In this document: piece by piece, positions 55,495 to 64,000 of the stretch
Numbering within the stretch: the first letter of the stretch is position 1
How the letters are laid out: each line of letters opens with the position of its first letter
Notes under the pieces: generated by a model
The model's input: only the letters and a program-made list of their open reading frames with translations
Databases searched by the model: none
What the model was told of the DNA's origin: nothing
Assembly (NCBI GenBank): GCA_964581465.1
Contig: CAZOOP010000003.1
Location: 62,001-126,000, forward strand
From: WJMB01 sp964581465
GTDB lineage: Bacteria; RBG-13-66-14
Reading direction: 5' to 3'
Length of the DNA: 64,000 bases
Made by a program: the position numbers and the translations under genes

Positions 55495-56204
55495 CGTCAC
55501 GTCCTTGGTGTTTGATGAAGGTTAAAAGCGAAGTGGAAAGGGTGGGTTCGGCCGCCGTGTTCTTATTCAACGGGCGAGCTGTGGATTGTGTCGCAATCAG
55601 CTCGCGTGTGTTCAATCGCTGAATCCGGGGGAGCTACAAGAAAGAAGGGACGTATCTACAGTCCGGTCTTGATTGTGATTGTACTGGGTTGTTAATAAAC
55701 CTGTTGATTATGAGATGCTTGTCATTAAACGGGCAGTAAAATAGCAGCCAACAAAGGGGGTTGTCTGTAGCAAATCGTATTATCAGTGCGCTTGATAATA
55801 TCCTGGCAGCAGGTTGCAGTTAGCTGCTAAGTATCCTAATAACAAACAATAAGAATACGTCAACTGAATGTTTGATTAACAACCGGCCCATTTCCTGATG
55901 TTAGCATCGCCCCATCAAGCCGCCCCCAGTCAGCCTGATTTGGACAGATCACACATATGATGCCATAGATGTTCTACTCCGAGAGGCGGCTGAGCGAGCG
56001 TGTACGGTCTTGCCGGGATCCTTTTCCGGATGGAACGATCCCGTGGATTGCCCCCTGACGCTCCACAAAGCTAGAGGAACCTTCAAGCGCCAACTGAGCG
56101 GTTTTACCACCCCGCCCGCCTCGAGCTAATTGCCAACCTCCCACAGTTTCCCGCGTCATCGCAAAACCAACCCCCCCGGCCGGCGCCGTCACGCCTCTTG
56201 CACT
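55495..56204. other. Intergenic, AT-richer, nothing recognised
   Basis: About 700 bases. No member of R1 or R3 seen. Several short inverted words around 55680-55830 but no gene. Confidence 0.4.
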
Positions 56205-56230
56205 CCCGACCCGCCCGTCGGCGGGTCGGG
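56205..56230 (-). terminator. GC hairpin downstream of the M18 peptidase gene
   Basis: 11-bp perfect stem CCCGACCCGCC / GGCGGGTCGGG, 4-nt loop, about 55 nt after the stop; no U-run, so only a possible terminator for the long minus-strand operon. Confidence 0.45.
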
Positions 56231-56284
56231 GCAACAGGCGCGCCGGCGCCTCGGTTATCGTCGTGCGGCGGCTGTCGGGCCGAC

Positions 56285-57688
56285 CTAGAAGGTTTCGAAG
56301 AAGGCCTGATAGCCCAGATAGGTGGCGTAGACATCGGCCTTGGCGACGAGTTCGAAGGGCGAGTGCATGCCCAGCAGGGGCGGTCCGGCGTCGATGACGT
56401 TCATGCCGTGGGCGGCGAGGAACTTGGCGACGGTGCCGCCGCCGCCCTCGTCGATCTTGCCCAGGCCTCCGGTTTGCCAAGGGACGTCGGCCTGGTTGAG
56501 CAGGCGGCGCAGGCGGGCCAGGTATTCGGCGTCGGCGTCGTTGGCGCCGGCCTTGCCGCGGGCTCCGGTGTACTTGACCAGGACCAGACCGTGGCCCAAG
56601 CGGGCGGCGTTGTTCTTCTCGTGGACCTCGGCCCAGTCGGGGTGGATGGCCGGGCAGACATCGGCGGAGAGAACGCTGGAGCGGACGTTGAGGCGTCGCA
56701 GGGCCAGCTCGCTCTCGACGCCCTCGAGGGCCAGCACCTCGGCCAGGACGTTCTCGAGGAAGGCGGACTGGGCGCCGGTGGCCCCGGCGCTGCCGATTTC
56801 TTCCTTGTCGACGGCGACGGCCAGAGCGCCGCGCTCGAGGGACTCGGCCTCGAGCAGGGCGCGCACGCCGCTGTAGGCGCAGACGCGGTCGTCCTGGCCG
56901 TAGGCGCCGAGGACGGCGCGGTCGAATCCGACATCGCGTGAGCCGGCGGCGGGGACGGCCTCGATCTCGGCGGAGACGAAGTCTTCTTCGACGATACCGT
57001 AGGTCTGGTGGAGATGTTCGAGGACGGCGGCCTTGACGCGGTTCTTGGTCTCCTGGTCATCGACGGGGATCAGGCCGCAGATCAGGTTCAGCTTCTCGCC
57101 GGGGTAGAACTCGGTGACCTTCTTGGTGTTCTGCACCTTGTGGGCCAGGTGGGGCAGCAGGTCGCTGACGACGAAAACGGGGTCTTCGGGCGCGCTGCCC
57201 AGTCGCAGATCGATCTCCGTGCCGTCCTGCTTGACGATCACGCCGTGCAGGGCCAGTGGTCGGGAGAGCCACTGATGCTTGCGGATGCCGCCGTAGTAGT
57301 GGGTCTTGAGCAGGCCCACGCTCTGCTCTTCGTAGAGGGGGTTGACCTTGAGGTCCAGGCGCGGGCTGTCGACGTGGGAGATGACGACGTTGACGCCCTC
57401 GGCGGCTGGGCGGCGTCCGGGGCGGTAGAGGGCGACGGCCTTGCCCCGACTGATGAAGAGTTGGCCCGGGGCGTCGGCGGGTGATTCCCCGGCGACGTGC
57501 TCGATGAAGCCGTGCTCGACGGCCATCTTGGCGAAGGAGGCCACGCACTCGCGCTCGGTGCGTGAGAGGTCCAGGAAGCGGCGGTAGCCCTCGCTGAAGG
57601 CGTAGGCCCGATCGTGCCAGGCCTGATCGCAACTGTCGAAGGTGGATTCGCGGCGCAGCTCGCGGCTGTCTTTGGTGTTCTCGGTCAA
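56285..57688 (-). CDS. M18-family aminopeptidase
   Basis: 467 residues. Metal-dependent aspartyl/neutral aminopeptidase (ApeB/aminopeptidase I type), a tetrahedral dodecamer in known members. Metal ligands are recognisable in VVISHVDSPRLDLK (His-Asp), AVDKEEIGSAGATG (Glu-Glu pair) and LLGMHSPFELV (His). GFDRAVLGAYGQDDRVCAYS is also family-typical. I chose TTG 57688 because GAAGGAG lies 6 nt upstream and MTENTK follows; the frame is open somewhat further. Last gene of the operon, 23 nt after the methyltransferase. Confidence 0.88.
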   Translation of the reverse strand: MTENTKDSRELRRESTFDSCDQAWHDRAYAFSEGYRRFLDLSRTERECVASFAKMAVEHGFIEHVAGESPADAPGQLFISRGKAVALYRPGRRPAAEGVNVVISHVDSPRLDLKVNPLYEEQSVGLLKTHYYGGIRKHQWLSRPLALHGVIVKQDGTEIDLRLGSAPEDPVFVVSDLLPHLAHKVQNTKKVTEFYPGEKLNLICGLIPVDDQETKNRVKAAVLEHLHQTYGIVEEDFVSAEIEAVPAAGSRDVGFDRAVLGAYGQDDRVCAYSGVRALLEAESLERGALAVAVDKEEIGSAGATGAQSAFLENVLAEVLALEGVESELALRRLNVRSSVLSADVCPAIHPDWAEVHEKNNAARLGHGLVLVKYTGARGKAGANDADAEYLARLRRLLNQADVPWQTGGLGKIDEGGGGTVAKFLAAHGMNVIDAGPPLLGMHSPFELVAKADVYATYLGYQAFFETF

Positions 57689-57711
57689 GGTCTCTCCTTC
57701 GCGGGGCGGGG

Positions 57712-58428
57712 TCAATCCCGCCGGGCCAGGGCCGCCAGGTAGCGCTGGGGCCGGACGCCGTGACGTTCGATGTCCCGGCGCAGGCCGTCACAGCGCTCCC
57801 GCAGCTCGTTGCGAACCCCGTCGTCGAGGGGTTCGGTTTCTATCCATCCCCGCAGGCGCTCCAGGCGGGGGACCATGTGTTCTCGGTAGTCGCCGTCGAA
57901 ATGCGGATCGTAGATCAGGCGCTCCTCGACGGTAAAGCCGTTTTCTGTGAGCAGACCGAGCACGGCGCTCTCGGAGTAGCTGGGCCGGTGGCTGCGCCCC
58001 CGCAGCGTGTCGAGTTCGGCCATCAGGCTGTGGTAGGCGAGCCGGTTGGCCTGGGCCTTGTCGACGGTCTTGGCCAGACCCTCCTTGATGATCAACCATC
58101 CACCGGGTACCAGCAGTCTGCGAAGCTGCCCCAGGGCGGCGGCGGGCTCGGCCAGGTGGTGCAGACCGTTGGCCATCCCGGCGGCGTCGAAGCTCGTCGG
58201 GGGGAAGGGCGGACGGGCGAGGTCGGCCTGGACGTGGAGCGGTCGGGGGTCGTCGAAGCGCTCTCGTCCCTCGATCAACCAGTGCGCCTCGAGGTCCAGG
58301 GCGATCACCCGCTCGAAGACCGCGCCGGCTTCGCGCAGCTCAGCGAGGAAATCGCCGGTGCCCGCGGCGGCGTCGAGGAAGCGCCGACAGCTCAGCGAGC
58401 CTAACAGGCGTGCAAGTTGCTCGTTCAA
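57712..58428 (-). CDS. Class I SAM-dependent methyltransferase
   Basis: 238 residues. Motif I FLDAAAGTGDFLAEL binds SAM; an acidic IALDLEAHWL follows as motif post-I and LLVPGGWLIIKEGL is motif III. The tail of about 100 residues is helical with an RHGVRPQRYLA end. Substrate unknown. TTG start overlaps the stop of the glcD-like gene (TTGA), so it is co-translated. Confidence 0.78.
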   Translation of the reverse strand: MNEQLARLLGSLSCRRFLDAAAGTGDFLAELREAGAVFERVIALDLEAHWLIEGRERFDDPRPLHVQADLARPPFPPTSFDAAGMANGLHHLAEPAAALGQLRRLLVPGGWLIIKEGLAKTVDKAQANRLAYHSLMAELDTLRGRSHRPSYSESAVLGLLTENGFTVEERLIYDPHFDGDYREHMVPRLERLRGWIETEPLDDGVRNELRERCDGLRRDIERHGVRPQRYLAALARRD

Positions 58429-59816
58429 GGTGTCTCAATCGTTTCCGGCGGGGGAAAGATCTTCTCGGGGTTGAGCAGTCCGGCCGGGTCCAGATGGGAC
58501 TTGAGGCGCCGGGAGAGCTCGATGACCGCCGGGGGCAGCTCGCGCTCGATGAAGGGCCGCTTGCTCAAGCCCACGCCGTGCTCACCGGAGATCGTGCCCC
58601 CCAAGGCTAACACGGCGCCGAAGAGGGCGTCCAGCATCGCCTCGACGCGGGCCATCTCGTCGCCGTCGGCGGGGTCGCACATGATGTTGACGTGGAGGTT
58701 GCCGTCGCCGGCGTGGCCGAAGACTGGGACCAGCAGCCGCAGCTCGCGGCGCAACTCCTCGATGCGGGCGGCGATCTCGGGCAGGCGGCCCCGGGGCACC
58801 GCCACGTCCTCGTTGACCTTGAGCGGCTTGAGACCGGCGATGGCCGGGCTCGAATCGCGCCGCCGGGACCAGAGGGCTTCCTGTTCGTCCGGATCCCGGG
58901 CGGTCTCAATGCCCGTCCCGCCGTTCTCGACGCAAACCGCGCTCGTCGCGGCGAGACCCGCCTCGATCTCTCCAGCATCGCCCAGCAGCTCGACCAGCAA
59001 AAGGGTCGAGCCCGGCGACGGCTCGGGTTCGCCCCGGTAGGCCGCCACGCAGGCCAGGGTCTGGGAGTCCATGAACTCGAGCTTGGCCGGGTCGATCCCC
59101 CGGGCCAGAACCCCGGTCACCGCCCGGGAGGCATCCGACAACGAGGGGAACCAGGCCCGCAGCGTGGCCGAGGTCGCCGGAAGGCCGGTCAGGTTCAGGC
59201 GCAACTCGACGACCACGGCCAGGGTGCCCTCCGACGAGGCGAAGAGCTGGGTAAGCTCGGGACGCCCGGCGGTGTCCACCGTGGAGCCGTCGGGGAGCGC
59301 CGCGACCACGGAACGCACCCAGTCCGCCGTCACCCCATAAGTCACGCAGCGCGGTCCGCCGGCGTTCTCGGCGTAGTTCCCCCCGAGCGTCGAGATATTC
59401 AGGCTCGCCGGATCGGGCGGATAAAAGAGCCCCCGCTCCTCGACGGCCCGCTGGAGCCGCTCGGTCACCACGCCAGGCTCGACGACGGCCAGCCGCCGGG
59501 CAGAGTCGATCTCGAGGATGCGGTCCAGACGGTCCAGCAGCAACAACACCCCGCCGCGCAGCGGCAGGCTGCCCCCGGAGAAGCCCGTCCCCGCGCCCCG
59601 GGGGGTCACCGGCACCCCGGCCGCCGCGCAGGCCGCCAGCACCGGGCCGACCTGCTCCCTCCCACTCACCCGCACCACGGCCGCCGGGGGGAAGCTGCGG
59701 TTGGTGGCGTCGTAGGAGTGGGCCAGGCGCTGCCAGGGCTTGGTCCAGACCCCGTCGCGCCCGACGATCCGGCGCAGGCGGCGCAGCAGGCTCCGGGGCA
59801 GCGGGGCGTCGTTCAC
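58425..59816 (-). CDS. glcD: FAD-linked oxidase, GlcD/D-lactate dehydrogenase type
   Basis: 463 residues. PCMH FAD-binding domain: VTPRGAGTGFSGGSLPLRGG, PGVVTERLQRAVEERGLFYP, NISTLGGNYAENAGG. C-terminal cap ends GNLHVNIMCDPAD with metal-binding His, and GTISGEHGVGLSKRPFIERE. Oxidises a 2-hydroxy acid such as glycolate or D-lactate; usually paired with GlcE/GlcF or a CCG-domain Fe-S protein, none of which is nearby. GTG start overlaps the stop of the preceding gene by four bases (GTGA). Confidence 0.85.
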   Translation of the reverse strand: MNDAPLPRSLLRRLRRIVGRDGVWTKPWQRLAHSYDATNRSFPPAAVVRVSGREQVGPVLAACAAAGVPVTPRGAGTGFSGGSLPLRGGVLLLLDRLDRILEIDSARRLAVVEPGVVTERLQRAVEERGLFYPPDPASLNISTLGGNYAENAGGPRCVTYGVTADWVRSVVAALPDGSTVDTAGRPELTQLFASSEGTLAVVVELRLNLTGLPATSATLRAWFPSLSDASRAVTGVLARGIDPAKLEFMDSQTLACVAAYRGEPEPSPGSTLLLVELLGDAGEIEAGLAATSAVCVENGGTGIETARDPDEQEALWSRRRDSSPAIAGLKPLKVNEDVAVPRGRLPEIAARIEELRRELRLLVPVFGHAGDGNLHVNIMCDPADGDEMARVEAMLDALFGAVLALGGTISGEHGVGLSKRPFIERELPPAVIELSRRLKSHLDPAGLLNPEKIFPPPETIETP

Positions 59817-60649
59817 TGAGTCTCCAGGTGGAACTCGGGCGGCGGCGGGGGCACCGGACCCCAGTCCAGCGCCGCCGGGACGCCCGCCGTTTCGAAAAGC
59901 GGCTCGATCAAGCCCTCGTCACCGACCAGGCGGTAGATAACGCTGCGCCCGGCCAGCAGGAAGGCCGTCGCTTCACCGTTCGGGGACAAACTGGGACAGG
60001 CCGGAACACCGTCCGACTCCAGCAGGATCGTCTCCTTCCCGGTCTCGAGATCGAGGACGTAGAGGCGGCTCCCGCCAGCCACAAGCAGGCGGCCGTCGTC
60101 GAGCTCCGGCTCGCGGAAGGGCTCCCCGCCCCACAGCGCGGGCATCCCCGCATCATCCTCCAAGTCCCGGCGCAGGTACAGCCAGTCGGCGCAGTCCAGC
60201 TCGTTGAAGTACGCCGTTCGCTCGTCGGTGCGGATCACGCCCAGATCGACGCTGCGCAGGAGCATCACCGGCTCCTCCCGGCCGTCCCAGCGGTAGAGCC
60301 TCGAATCGACCCGGTACTCCAGCACGCGCGGCGCCGACCAGTGGGGGTCCGCGCCGGGGAAGGGCTGCTGAACCGCCGTGGTCTCCGGGCGCAGGGGGAT
60401 CACCGCGATGTTGTCCCCGCCCTCGGCGTAGTACCACAGCGCGGCGTAGAGACCGTCCGGGGTGAGGTCCAGGTCGCGGACCTCGTCCACACCCTCCGGC
60501 CCGGGGAAGACGGCCGCGCCGTCGTCGTCGACGGCGATAAGCTCGACGGCGCCGTCGTTGACCACGGCGTAGACCAAGCGGCCGTCAAGGGCCTGGGCGG
60601 GTAGAGTCAGGGCGAGGACGAGGATTGGGAGGAGCCCGCGGGGGGTCAT
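59813..60649 (-). CDS. Exported beta-propeller-like protein, unknown function
   Basis: 278 residues. Signal peptide GLLPILVLALTLPAQALD, then WD40-like/TolB-type repeats (GRLVYAVVNDGAVELIAVDD, VRDLDLTPDGLYAALWYYAE, SRLYVLDLETGKETILLESD, CPSLSPNGEATAFLLAG). Probably periplasmic. Its ATG overlaps the stop of the AT-rich membrane gene (ATGA), and its stop overlaps glcD, so it is locked into the lpt-headed operon. Confidence 0.72.
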   Translation of the reverse strand: MTPRGLLPILVLALTLPAQALDGRLVYAVVNDGAVELIAVDDDGAAVFPGPEGVDEVRDLDLTPDGLYAALWYYAEGGDNIAVIPLRPETTAVQQPFPGADPHWSAPRVLEYRVDSRLYRWDGREEPVMLLRSVDLGVIRTDERTAYFNELDCADWLYLRRDLEDDAGMPALWGGEPFREPELDDGRLLVAGGSRLYVLDLETGKETILLESDGVPACPSLSPNGEATAFLLAGRSVIYRLVGDEGLIEPLFETAGVPAALDWGPVPPPPPEFHLETQ

Positions 60650-61674
60650 GATTGGTCTCCTTTGTATGTAACTTTATATTTATTTTCTATAGGAGTTAGC
60701 TTGCCATTTTTGTTTAGTTTGGGCAATAATTCATCAAGGAAATCGGGCAACTTAAATGGCTTTTGAAGCTTGAAGCACTCTTTTAAAGGGAATTCGTTTC
60801 CATCTTCATCTTTACGCTCTTTATAAGATGCATCTCTGACATCTATTATAATGTAATCGTATACACCTTCAGGATTATTTTCGCTGCGAACAGCACATAA
60901 GAAGACAAAATAAACCCTAAATATATCATCAAAATTCTTAAAATATATATCTTGGTGGTGTTTACCTGTCATATCGATACTATTTGCCTTTAGATCACGG
61001 CCCGATATGTAACTCGCCACCTTATCTATAATATTATTATCATTACGGTTTACCTTTTCTCCATCCATTCTATCAAAAGCAAAGGGCAATTGATATGAAC
61101 TAGATACACTATATCTCGAATATATCGGAATCTCTTCCTCAAACGTTAAAGCTTGGTGACACCTATGCGCCCTTAGCCTATAGCAATAGTAAGTAGGATT
61201 ATCGCTATCTGGTTTAGAGTCTGATACAAAGGCAAGTACAGTTGCTTTGATAGATCCATAATTACTGCTTTCATTTTTAAACTGATGACTAAAATGAAAA
61301 TTAATCGCGCCTTTTCTCAAATATACTTCATGATAATCCCTAGTTACTTCAGATGATATTTTTGGCACCATAGAATATTTTTGGACAATTAGTGATTGTT
61401 CATTATATTCTTGCTGTTGCTGGAATTGTTTAAAGATAATCAACCATGTCACAGCAGGTGTAAAAACAACTACGGCCGCAATTATCCAATCCAGCGGATT
61501 GTGCTCCCAGTTAAACGCAAATTGTGTGTCCCCAAAAATCCAAGCATATAGTAATCCAAGAATAACAGTAACTATAGGTACAGCAACACTGATAATCAAC
61601 AGCTTGATTAATTCAGTATCGCTTGATTCGCTTATTCTATCAGCCAGTTTGGTCAACCATTTTTTCTTCGCCAT
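60646..61674 (-). CDS. AT-rich membrane protein, probably transferred
   Basis: 342 residues. Two membrane helices near the N-terminus (IKLLIISVAVPIVTVILGLL and LDWIIAAVVVFTPAVTWLII) followed by about 240 soluble residues rich in Lys, Asn, Tyr and Phe (YHEVYLRKGAINFHFSHQFK, GKHHQDIYFKNFDDIFRVYF). Base composition is strikingly AT-rich against GC-rich neighbours on both sides, with AAA/AAT/TAT codons rare elsewhere in the window. Yet it is 10 nt from lptB and overlaps the next gene by ATGA, so it is translationally integrated. No family recognised; topology is compatible with a membrane-anchored effector or sensor. Confidence 0.75.
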   Translation of the reverse strand: MAKKKWLTKLADRISESSDTELIKLLIISVAVPIVTVILGLLYAWIFGDTQFAFNWEHNPLDWIIAAVVVFTPAVTWLIIFKQFQQQQEYNEQSLIVQKYSMVPKISSEVTRDYHEVYLRKGAINFHFSHQFKNESSNYGSIKATVLAFVSDSKPDSDNPTYYCYRLRAHRCHQALTFEEEIPIYSRYSVSSSYQLPFAFDRMDGEKVNRNDNNIIDKVASYISGRDLKANSIDMTGKHHQDIYFKNFDDIFRVYFVFLCAVRSENNPEGVYDYIIIDVRDASYKERKDEDGNEFPLKECFKLQKPFKLPDFLDELLPKLNKNGKLTPIENKYKVTYKGDQS

Positions 61675-61684
61675 TCTCTTCCCC

Positions 61685-62497
61685 CTACATCTGAAACCGC
61701 TGTCCCAAATAAATCCTTCTTGCCTCGGGGTCGTTGATCAACTGCTCCGAGGTTCCGTGAATCAGAATCCGCCCCTCGTACATGATGTACGCCCGGTCGG
61801 TGATCGAGAGCGTCTCGCGGACGTTGTGGTCGGTGATCAGGATGCCCAGGCCGTCGTCCTTGAGCTGCTCGACGATCTGCTGGATGTCCTCGACGGCGAT
61901 GGGATCGATGCCGGCGAAGGGCTCGTCGAGGAGCATGAAGCGGGGCTTGCGCACCAGGGCGCGGGTGATCTCGACGCGCCGCCGCTCGCCGCCGGACAGG
62001 GTGAAGGCCTTCTTGTCGGCCAGCTTGGTCAGGTCGAGCTTGGCGAGGAGTTTGGCCAGTTCGGCCTTGCGTACATTGCGCGAGATGGGCAGGGTCTGGA
62101 GGATGGCGTCGATGTTGTCGGCGACGGAGAGCTTGGTGAAGATGCTGGGTTCCTGGGCCAGGTAACCGACGCCCATGCGGGCGCGGCGGTACATGGGGAT
62201 TCTGGTGATGTCGCGGTCGTTTAGGTAGACGCGGCCGGAGTCGGGGCGGATCAGGCCGGTGATCTGGTAGAAGGTGGTGGTCTTGCCGGCGCCGTTGGGT
62301 CCCAGGAGGCCCACGATCTCGCCCTGGGCGAGGTGGATGGAGACCTCGTTGACGACGCGGTGGCGGCGGAAGCTCTTCACCAGCTTCTCGGTGCGCAGCA
62401 CGGCGCGGTCTTCGGTGAAGGCGGGGATCGCTTCGTCTTCGGTGAAGTCGCGGGTCGCGTCCCGGGGCTCAGTCGGCGGGTTGTTCTGGGGGCTCAC
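61685..62497 (-). CDS. lptB: LPS export ABC transporter ATPase LptB
   Basis: 270 residues. Walker A LLGPNGAGKTTTFYQITGLI, Q-loop GYLAQEPSIF, signature LSGGERRRVEITRAL, Walker B FMLLDEPFAGIDP and H-loop ITDHNVRETL, all as in LptB (about 240 residues). It powers lipopolysaccharide extraction with LptFG. A GTG at 62497 gives an extra ~30-residue N-terminus inside lptA and has GGAGG just before it; a shorter start at VLRTEKLVKSF would match the usual family length. Overlaps lptA by 29 nt. Confidence 0.93.
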   Translation of the reverse strand: MSPQNNPPTEPRDATRDFTEDEAIPAFTEDRAVLRTEKLVKSFRRHRVVNEVSIHLAQGEIVGLLGPNGAGKTTTFYQITGLIRPDSGRVYLNDRDITRIPMYRRARMGVGYLAQEPSIFTKLSVADNIDAILQTLPISRNVRKAELAKLLAKLDLTKLADKKAFTLSGGERRRVEITRALVRKPRFMLLDEPFAGIDPIAVEDIQQIVEQLKDDGLGILITDHNVRETLSITDRAYIMYEGRILIHGTSEQLINDPEARRIYLGQRFQM

Positions 62498-63710
62498 GGT
62501 CCTCCGGTGGTTGGTCCTGTTCACTGGCGTCTTGGGTGGTCGAGTCGGTTTCGGCGCCGACGGTCTCGGCGGGGGGCTTGTAGCGGCCGTGGGCGTTGCC
62601 CCGGGCGACGAAGCGTTCGAGCTCGCCTTCGACGAGGAAGAGGTCCATCTCGTCGCCCTCGATCTGTGTGCGTCCGCGCTCGGGGTCGTTTCCCTCGGGG
62701 GTGTAGACGGCGTAGGCGTCGCCGGAGAGGTGGATCCGGCGGGCGATGTCGTCCACGAGGTGGATGGTGATCTCGCGGGCGTCGGCGTCGACGCGGCCTT
62801 CATCGACGCCGGGATCGGGCTGGTAGACGGCGACGGCGTCACCGGAGCAGATGATGCGTTCGGCCTCGCCGGCGGCGTAGAGCAGGGATATTGTTTGTCC
62901 GGCGAGTTCTAGGCGGCCCTCCTCGGCCTGTTCGCCGACGTAGGCCACGGCCCGGGCGGTGCCTTCGACGACGACGCGTTCCAGCTCCTCGTCATCGTCG
63001 GCCAGGTACATGGTCATCAGCTCTCCGCCGGCCTTGTCGTCGCCGCGCCAGGCGATGGGGTCGCCGTCGAGAGTGATGGTTCCGGCGGCGCCCTCATAGA
63101 CGGCGTTGTCGCCCCGGGCGCGCAGCACGTCCTGCTCGACCTCGACGCCGCCGGTGACCAGCCCGCGGTCGGCGTCCAGGTAGTACTCCATCACCCGACC
63201 GACGATGACCACGTCGCCGCCGGAGCGGCCGGACAGGGTCAGCACGGGGTCCTCGGTGACGATGCAGTAGCGCTCCTCGCGGTGGTACTCGAGGTAGCGT
63301 CCGGTCAGCTCGGCTTCGCGCTCGGAATCGTAGACGCGCACCGCGCCTTTGAGCAGGGCGATCTGCTCGATGTCGTAGTAGTAGAGCTCGTCGGCGGTGA
63401 TCTCGGTGGAGCCCTGGACGAGCTTGACGTTGCCCAGGGCGCGCACGGTGCGGATGGCGGGGTCGATGTTGCCGACGACGCGGTCGGCCTCGAGGTAGTA
63501 GTCCTCGCCAGGGTCGCCGAGACTGACCCGCCGCCGATCGGTGTCGGCCTCGTCGTCATCGGCGGCGGCGTCATCCGCCGTTTCCTCGGGCGGCGGTTCG
63601 AGGGGCGGCTCATCGGTCTGGGCGAGGGCAATACCGCTGGACAGCAGCAGCCCCGCCAAGCTGATAAGTCGCAGGCGGAGCTTTCGGTTGGTGTCTGCTT
63701 CGTGCGGCAT
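62469..63710 (-). CDS. lptA: LptA/OstA-domain periplasmic protein
   Basis: 413 residues. Signal peptide LRLISLAGLLLSSGIALA, an acidic linker, then about 270 residues of OstA-type beta-jellyroll repeats: VRALGNVKLVQGSTEITADE, YYDIEQIALLKGAVRVYD, LRARGDNAVYEGAAGTITLD, IQIEGDEMDLFLVEGE-like. LptA of E. coli is only 185 residues; this version is more than twice as long, with more jellyroll strands, and ends in an acidic tail. It forms the periplasmic LPS bridge. ATG 63710 has GGAG 6 nt upstream. First gene of a seven-gene overlapped operon. Confidence 0.82.
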   Translation of the reverse strand: MPHEADTNRKLRLRLISLAGLLLSSGIALAQTDEPPLEPPPEETADDAAADDDEADTDRRRVSLGDPGEDYYLEADRVVGNIDPAIRTVRALGNVKLVQGSTEITADELYYYDIEQIALLKGAVRVYDSEREAELTGRYLEYHREERYCIVTEDPVLTLSGRSGGDVVIVGRVMEYYLDADRGLVTGGVEVEQDVLRARGDNAVYEGAAGTITLDGDPIAWRGDDKAGGELMTMYLADDDEELERVVVEGTARAVAYVGEQAEEGRLELAGQTISLLYAAGEAERIICSGDAVAVYQPDPGVDEGRVDADAREITIHLVDDIARRIHLSGDAYAVYTPEGNDPERGRTQIEGDEMDLFLVEGELERFVARGNAHGRYKPPAETVGAETDSTTQDASEQDQPPEDREPPEQPAD

Positions 63711-63831
63711 CGCTGGCTCCCGGGTCGAGTCCTTGCTGGCTGAAAGGATAAGCGACCTCCTGGAAAGTATGCCACCGGGCTCCGGCGAGGTCAACGCCGT
63801 CCCCCTCGAACCATCCCTCACACACGCCCCC

Positions 63832-63860
63832 TTGACTTGCCCCGTCTTATCAGCTAGCTT
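63832..63860 (+). promoter_or_regulatory. Promoter of the partial gene at the window end
   Basis: TTGACT, 17-nt spacer, TAGCTT; about 70 nt before the ATG at 63932. Confidence 0.6.
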
Positions 63861-63931
63861 GCAGCTGGTAGATGCATCGAGCACAAACAGATGGAGGCGC
63901 TCCGCCGATCCAGCGGGTAGAAGGGAAGACA

Positions 63932-64000
63932 ATGCGCAAACTCTTGCCGTTCCTGTTGCTGGCCCTGTTGACCGCTTCCGGCGCCGACGAGGCCCTGGTG
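63932..64000 (+). CDS. Exported protein, 3'-truncated
   Basis: Only 23 codons: a signal peptide KLLPFLLLALLTASGADEA after AGAAGGGA. The rest lies beyond the window, so no function can be given. Confidence 0.6.
   Translation, partial: MRKLLPFLLLALLTASGADEALV

Noticed and set aside
55974..56480. Minus-strand Arg-rich frame overlapping the end of the M18 gene
   Set aside because: Out of frame with the peptidase and made mostly of Arg/Pro; crosses a GC hairpin.

Overview
The window reads as one contig from an uncultured, GC-rich (roughly two thirds G+C in genes), diderm and probably anaerobic bacterium. Diderm: LptA-, LptB- and LptE-like proteins, a beta-barrel outer-membrane protein and many lipoproteins. 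Anaerobic: HydG, the radical-SAM maturase of [FeFe] hydrogenase, other radical-SAM enzymes, and a V/A-type ATPase whose rotor subunit carries the complete sodium-binding residue set. No rRNA or marker gene allows a firm phylum call; a candidate phylum of the FCB/Coatesbacteria sort would fit but is only a guess.

Layout. 1-4.3 kb: end of a flavin oxidoreductase coupled to an RlmN-like radical-SAM protein, a class III aminotransferase and a lipocalin. 4.4-11.4 kb: addBA, both subunits with iron-staple nuclease domains. 11.5-13.6 kb: a minus-strand DUF2089/SHOCT operon divergent from rdgB. 14-17.4 kb: LptE-like lipoprotein and alaS. 17.4-21 kb: repeat-rich stretch with a dead IS1595-like element and a MoxR ATPase. 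21-25.5 kb: minus-strand genes for a sugar-nucleotidyltransferase, a membrane-anchored protein, a DUF366 protein and an outer-membrane barrel. 25.7-42.8 kb: V/A-ATPase genes in the order F-I-K-E-C-G-A-B, the order of the Enterococcus ntp operon, but broken by secreted proteins, repeats, a UGA-containing radical-SAM gene and a cyclase-like TPR protein, with subunit D absent and a flavodoxin where D would be expected. 43-55.5 kb: small secreted proteins, lipoproteins, hydG and tpiA separated by decayed repeats. 56.3-63.7 kb: a tightly overlapped minus-strand operon lptA-lptB-(AT-rich membrane gene)-propeller-glcD-methyltransferase-M18 aminopeptidase.

The intergenic DNA is the unusual part. Six copies of a perfect inverted repeat (20-28 bp arms, core GGCACGTTTCTTGC) lie between genes, with compensatory changes in the stems. 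Two copies of a dead IS1595-like element of about 0.95 kb face each other 30 kb apart. A third non-coding family of about 0.36-0.38 kb has three copies. The best candidate for new biology in a gene is the radical-SAM/SPASM protein at 33961-34989: the third cysteine of its CX3CX2C cluster motif is an in-frame UGA, so it may be a selenoprotein. A second in-frame UGA lies in a secreted DNRLRE-type protein at 54007-54642.
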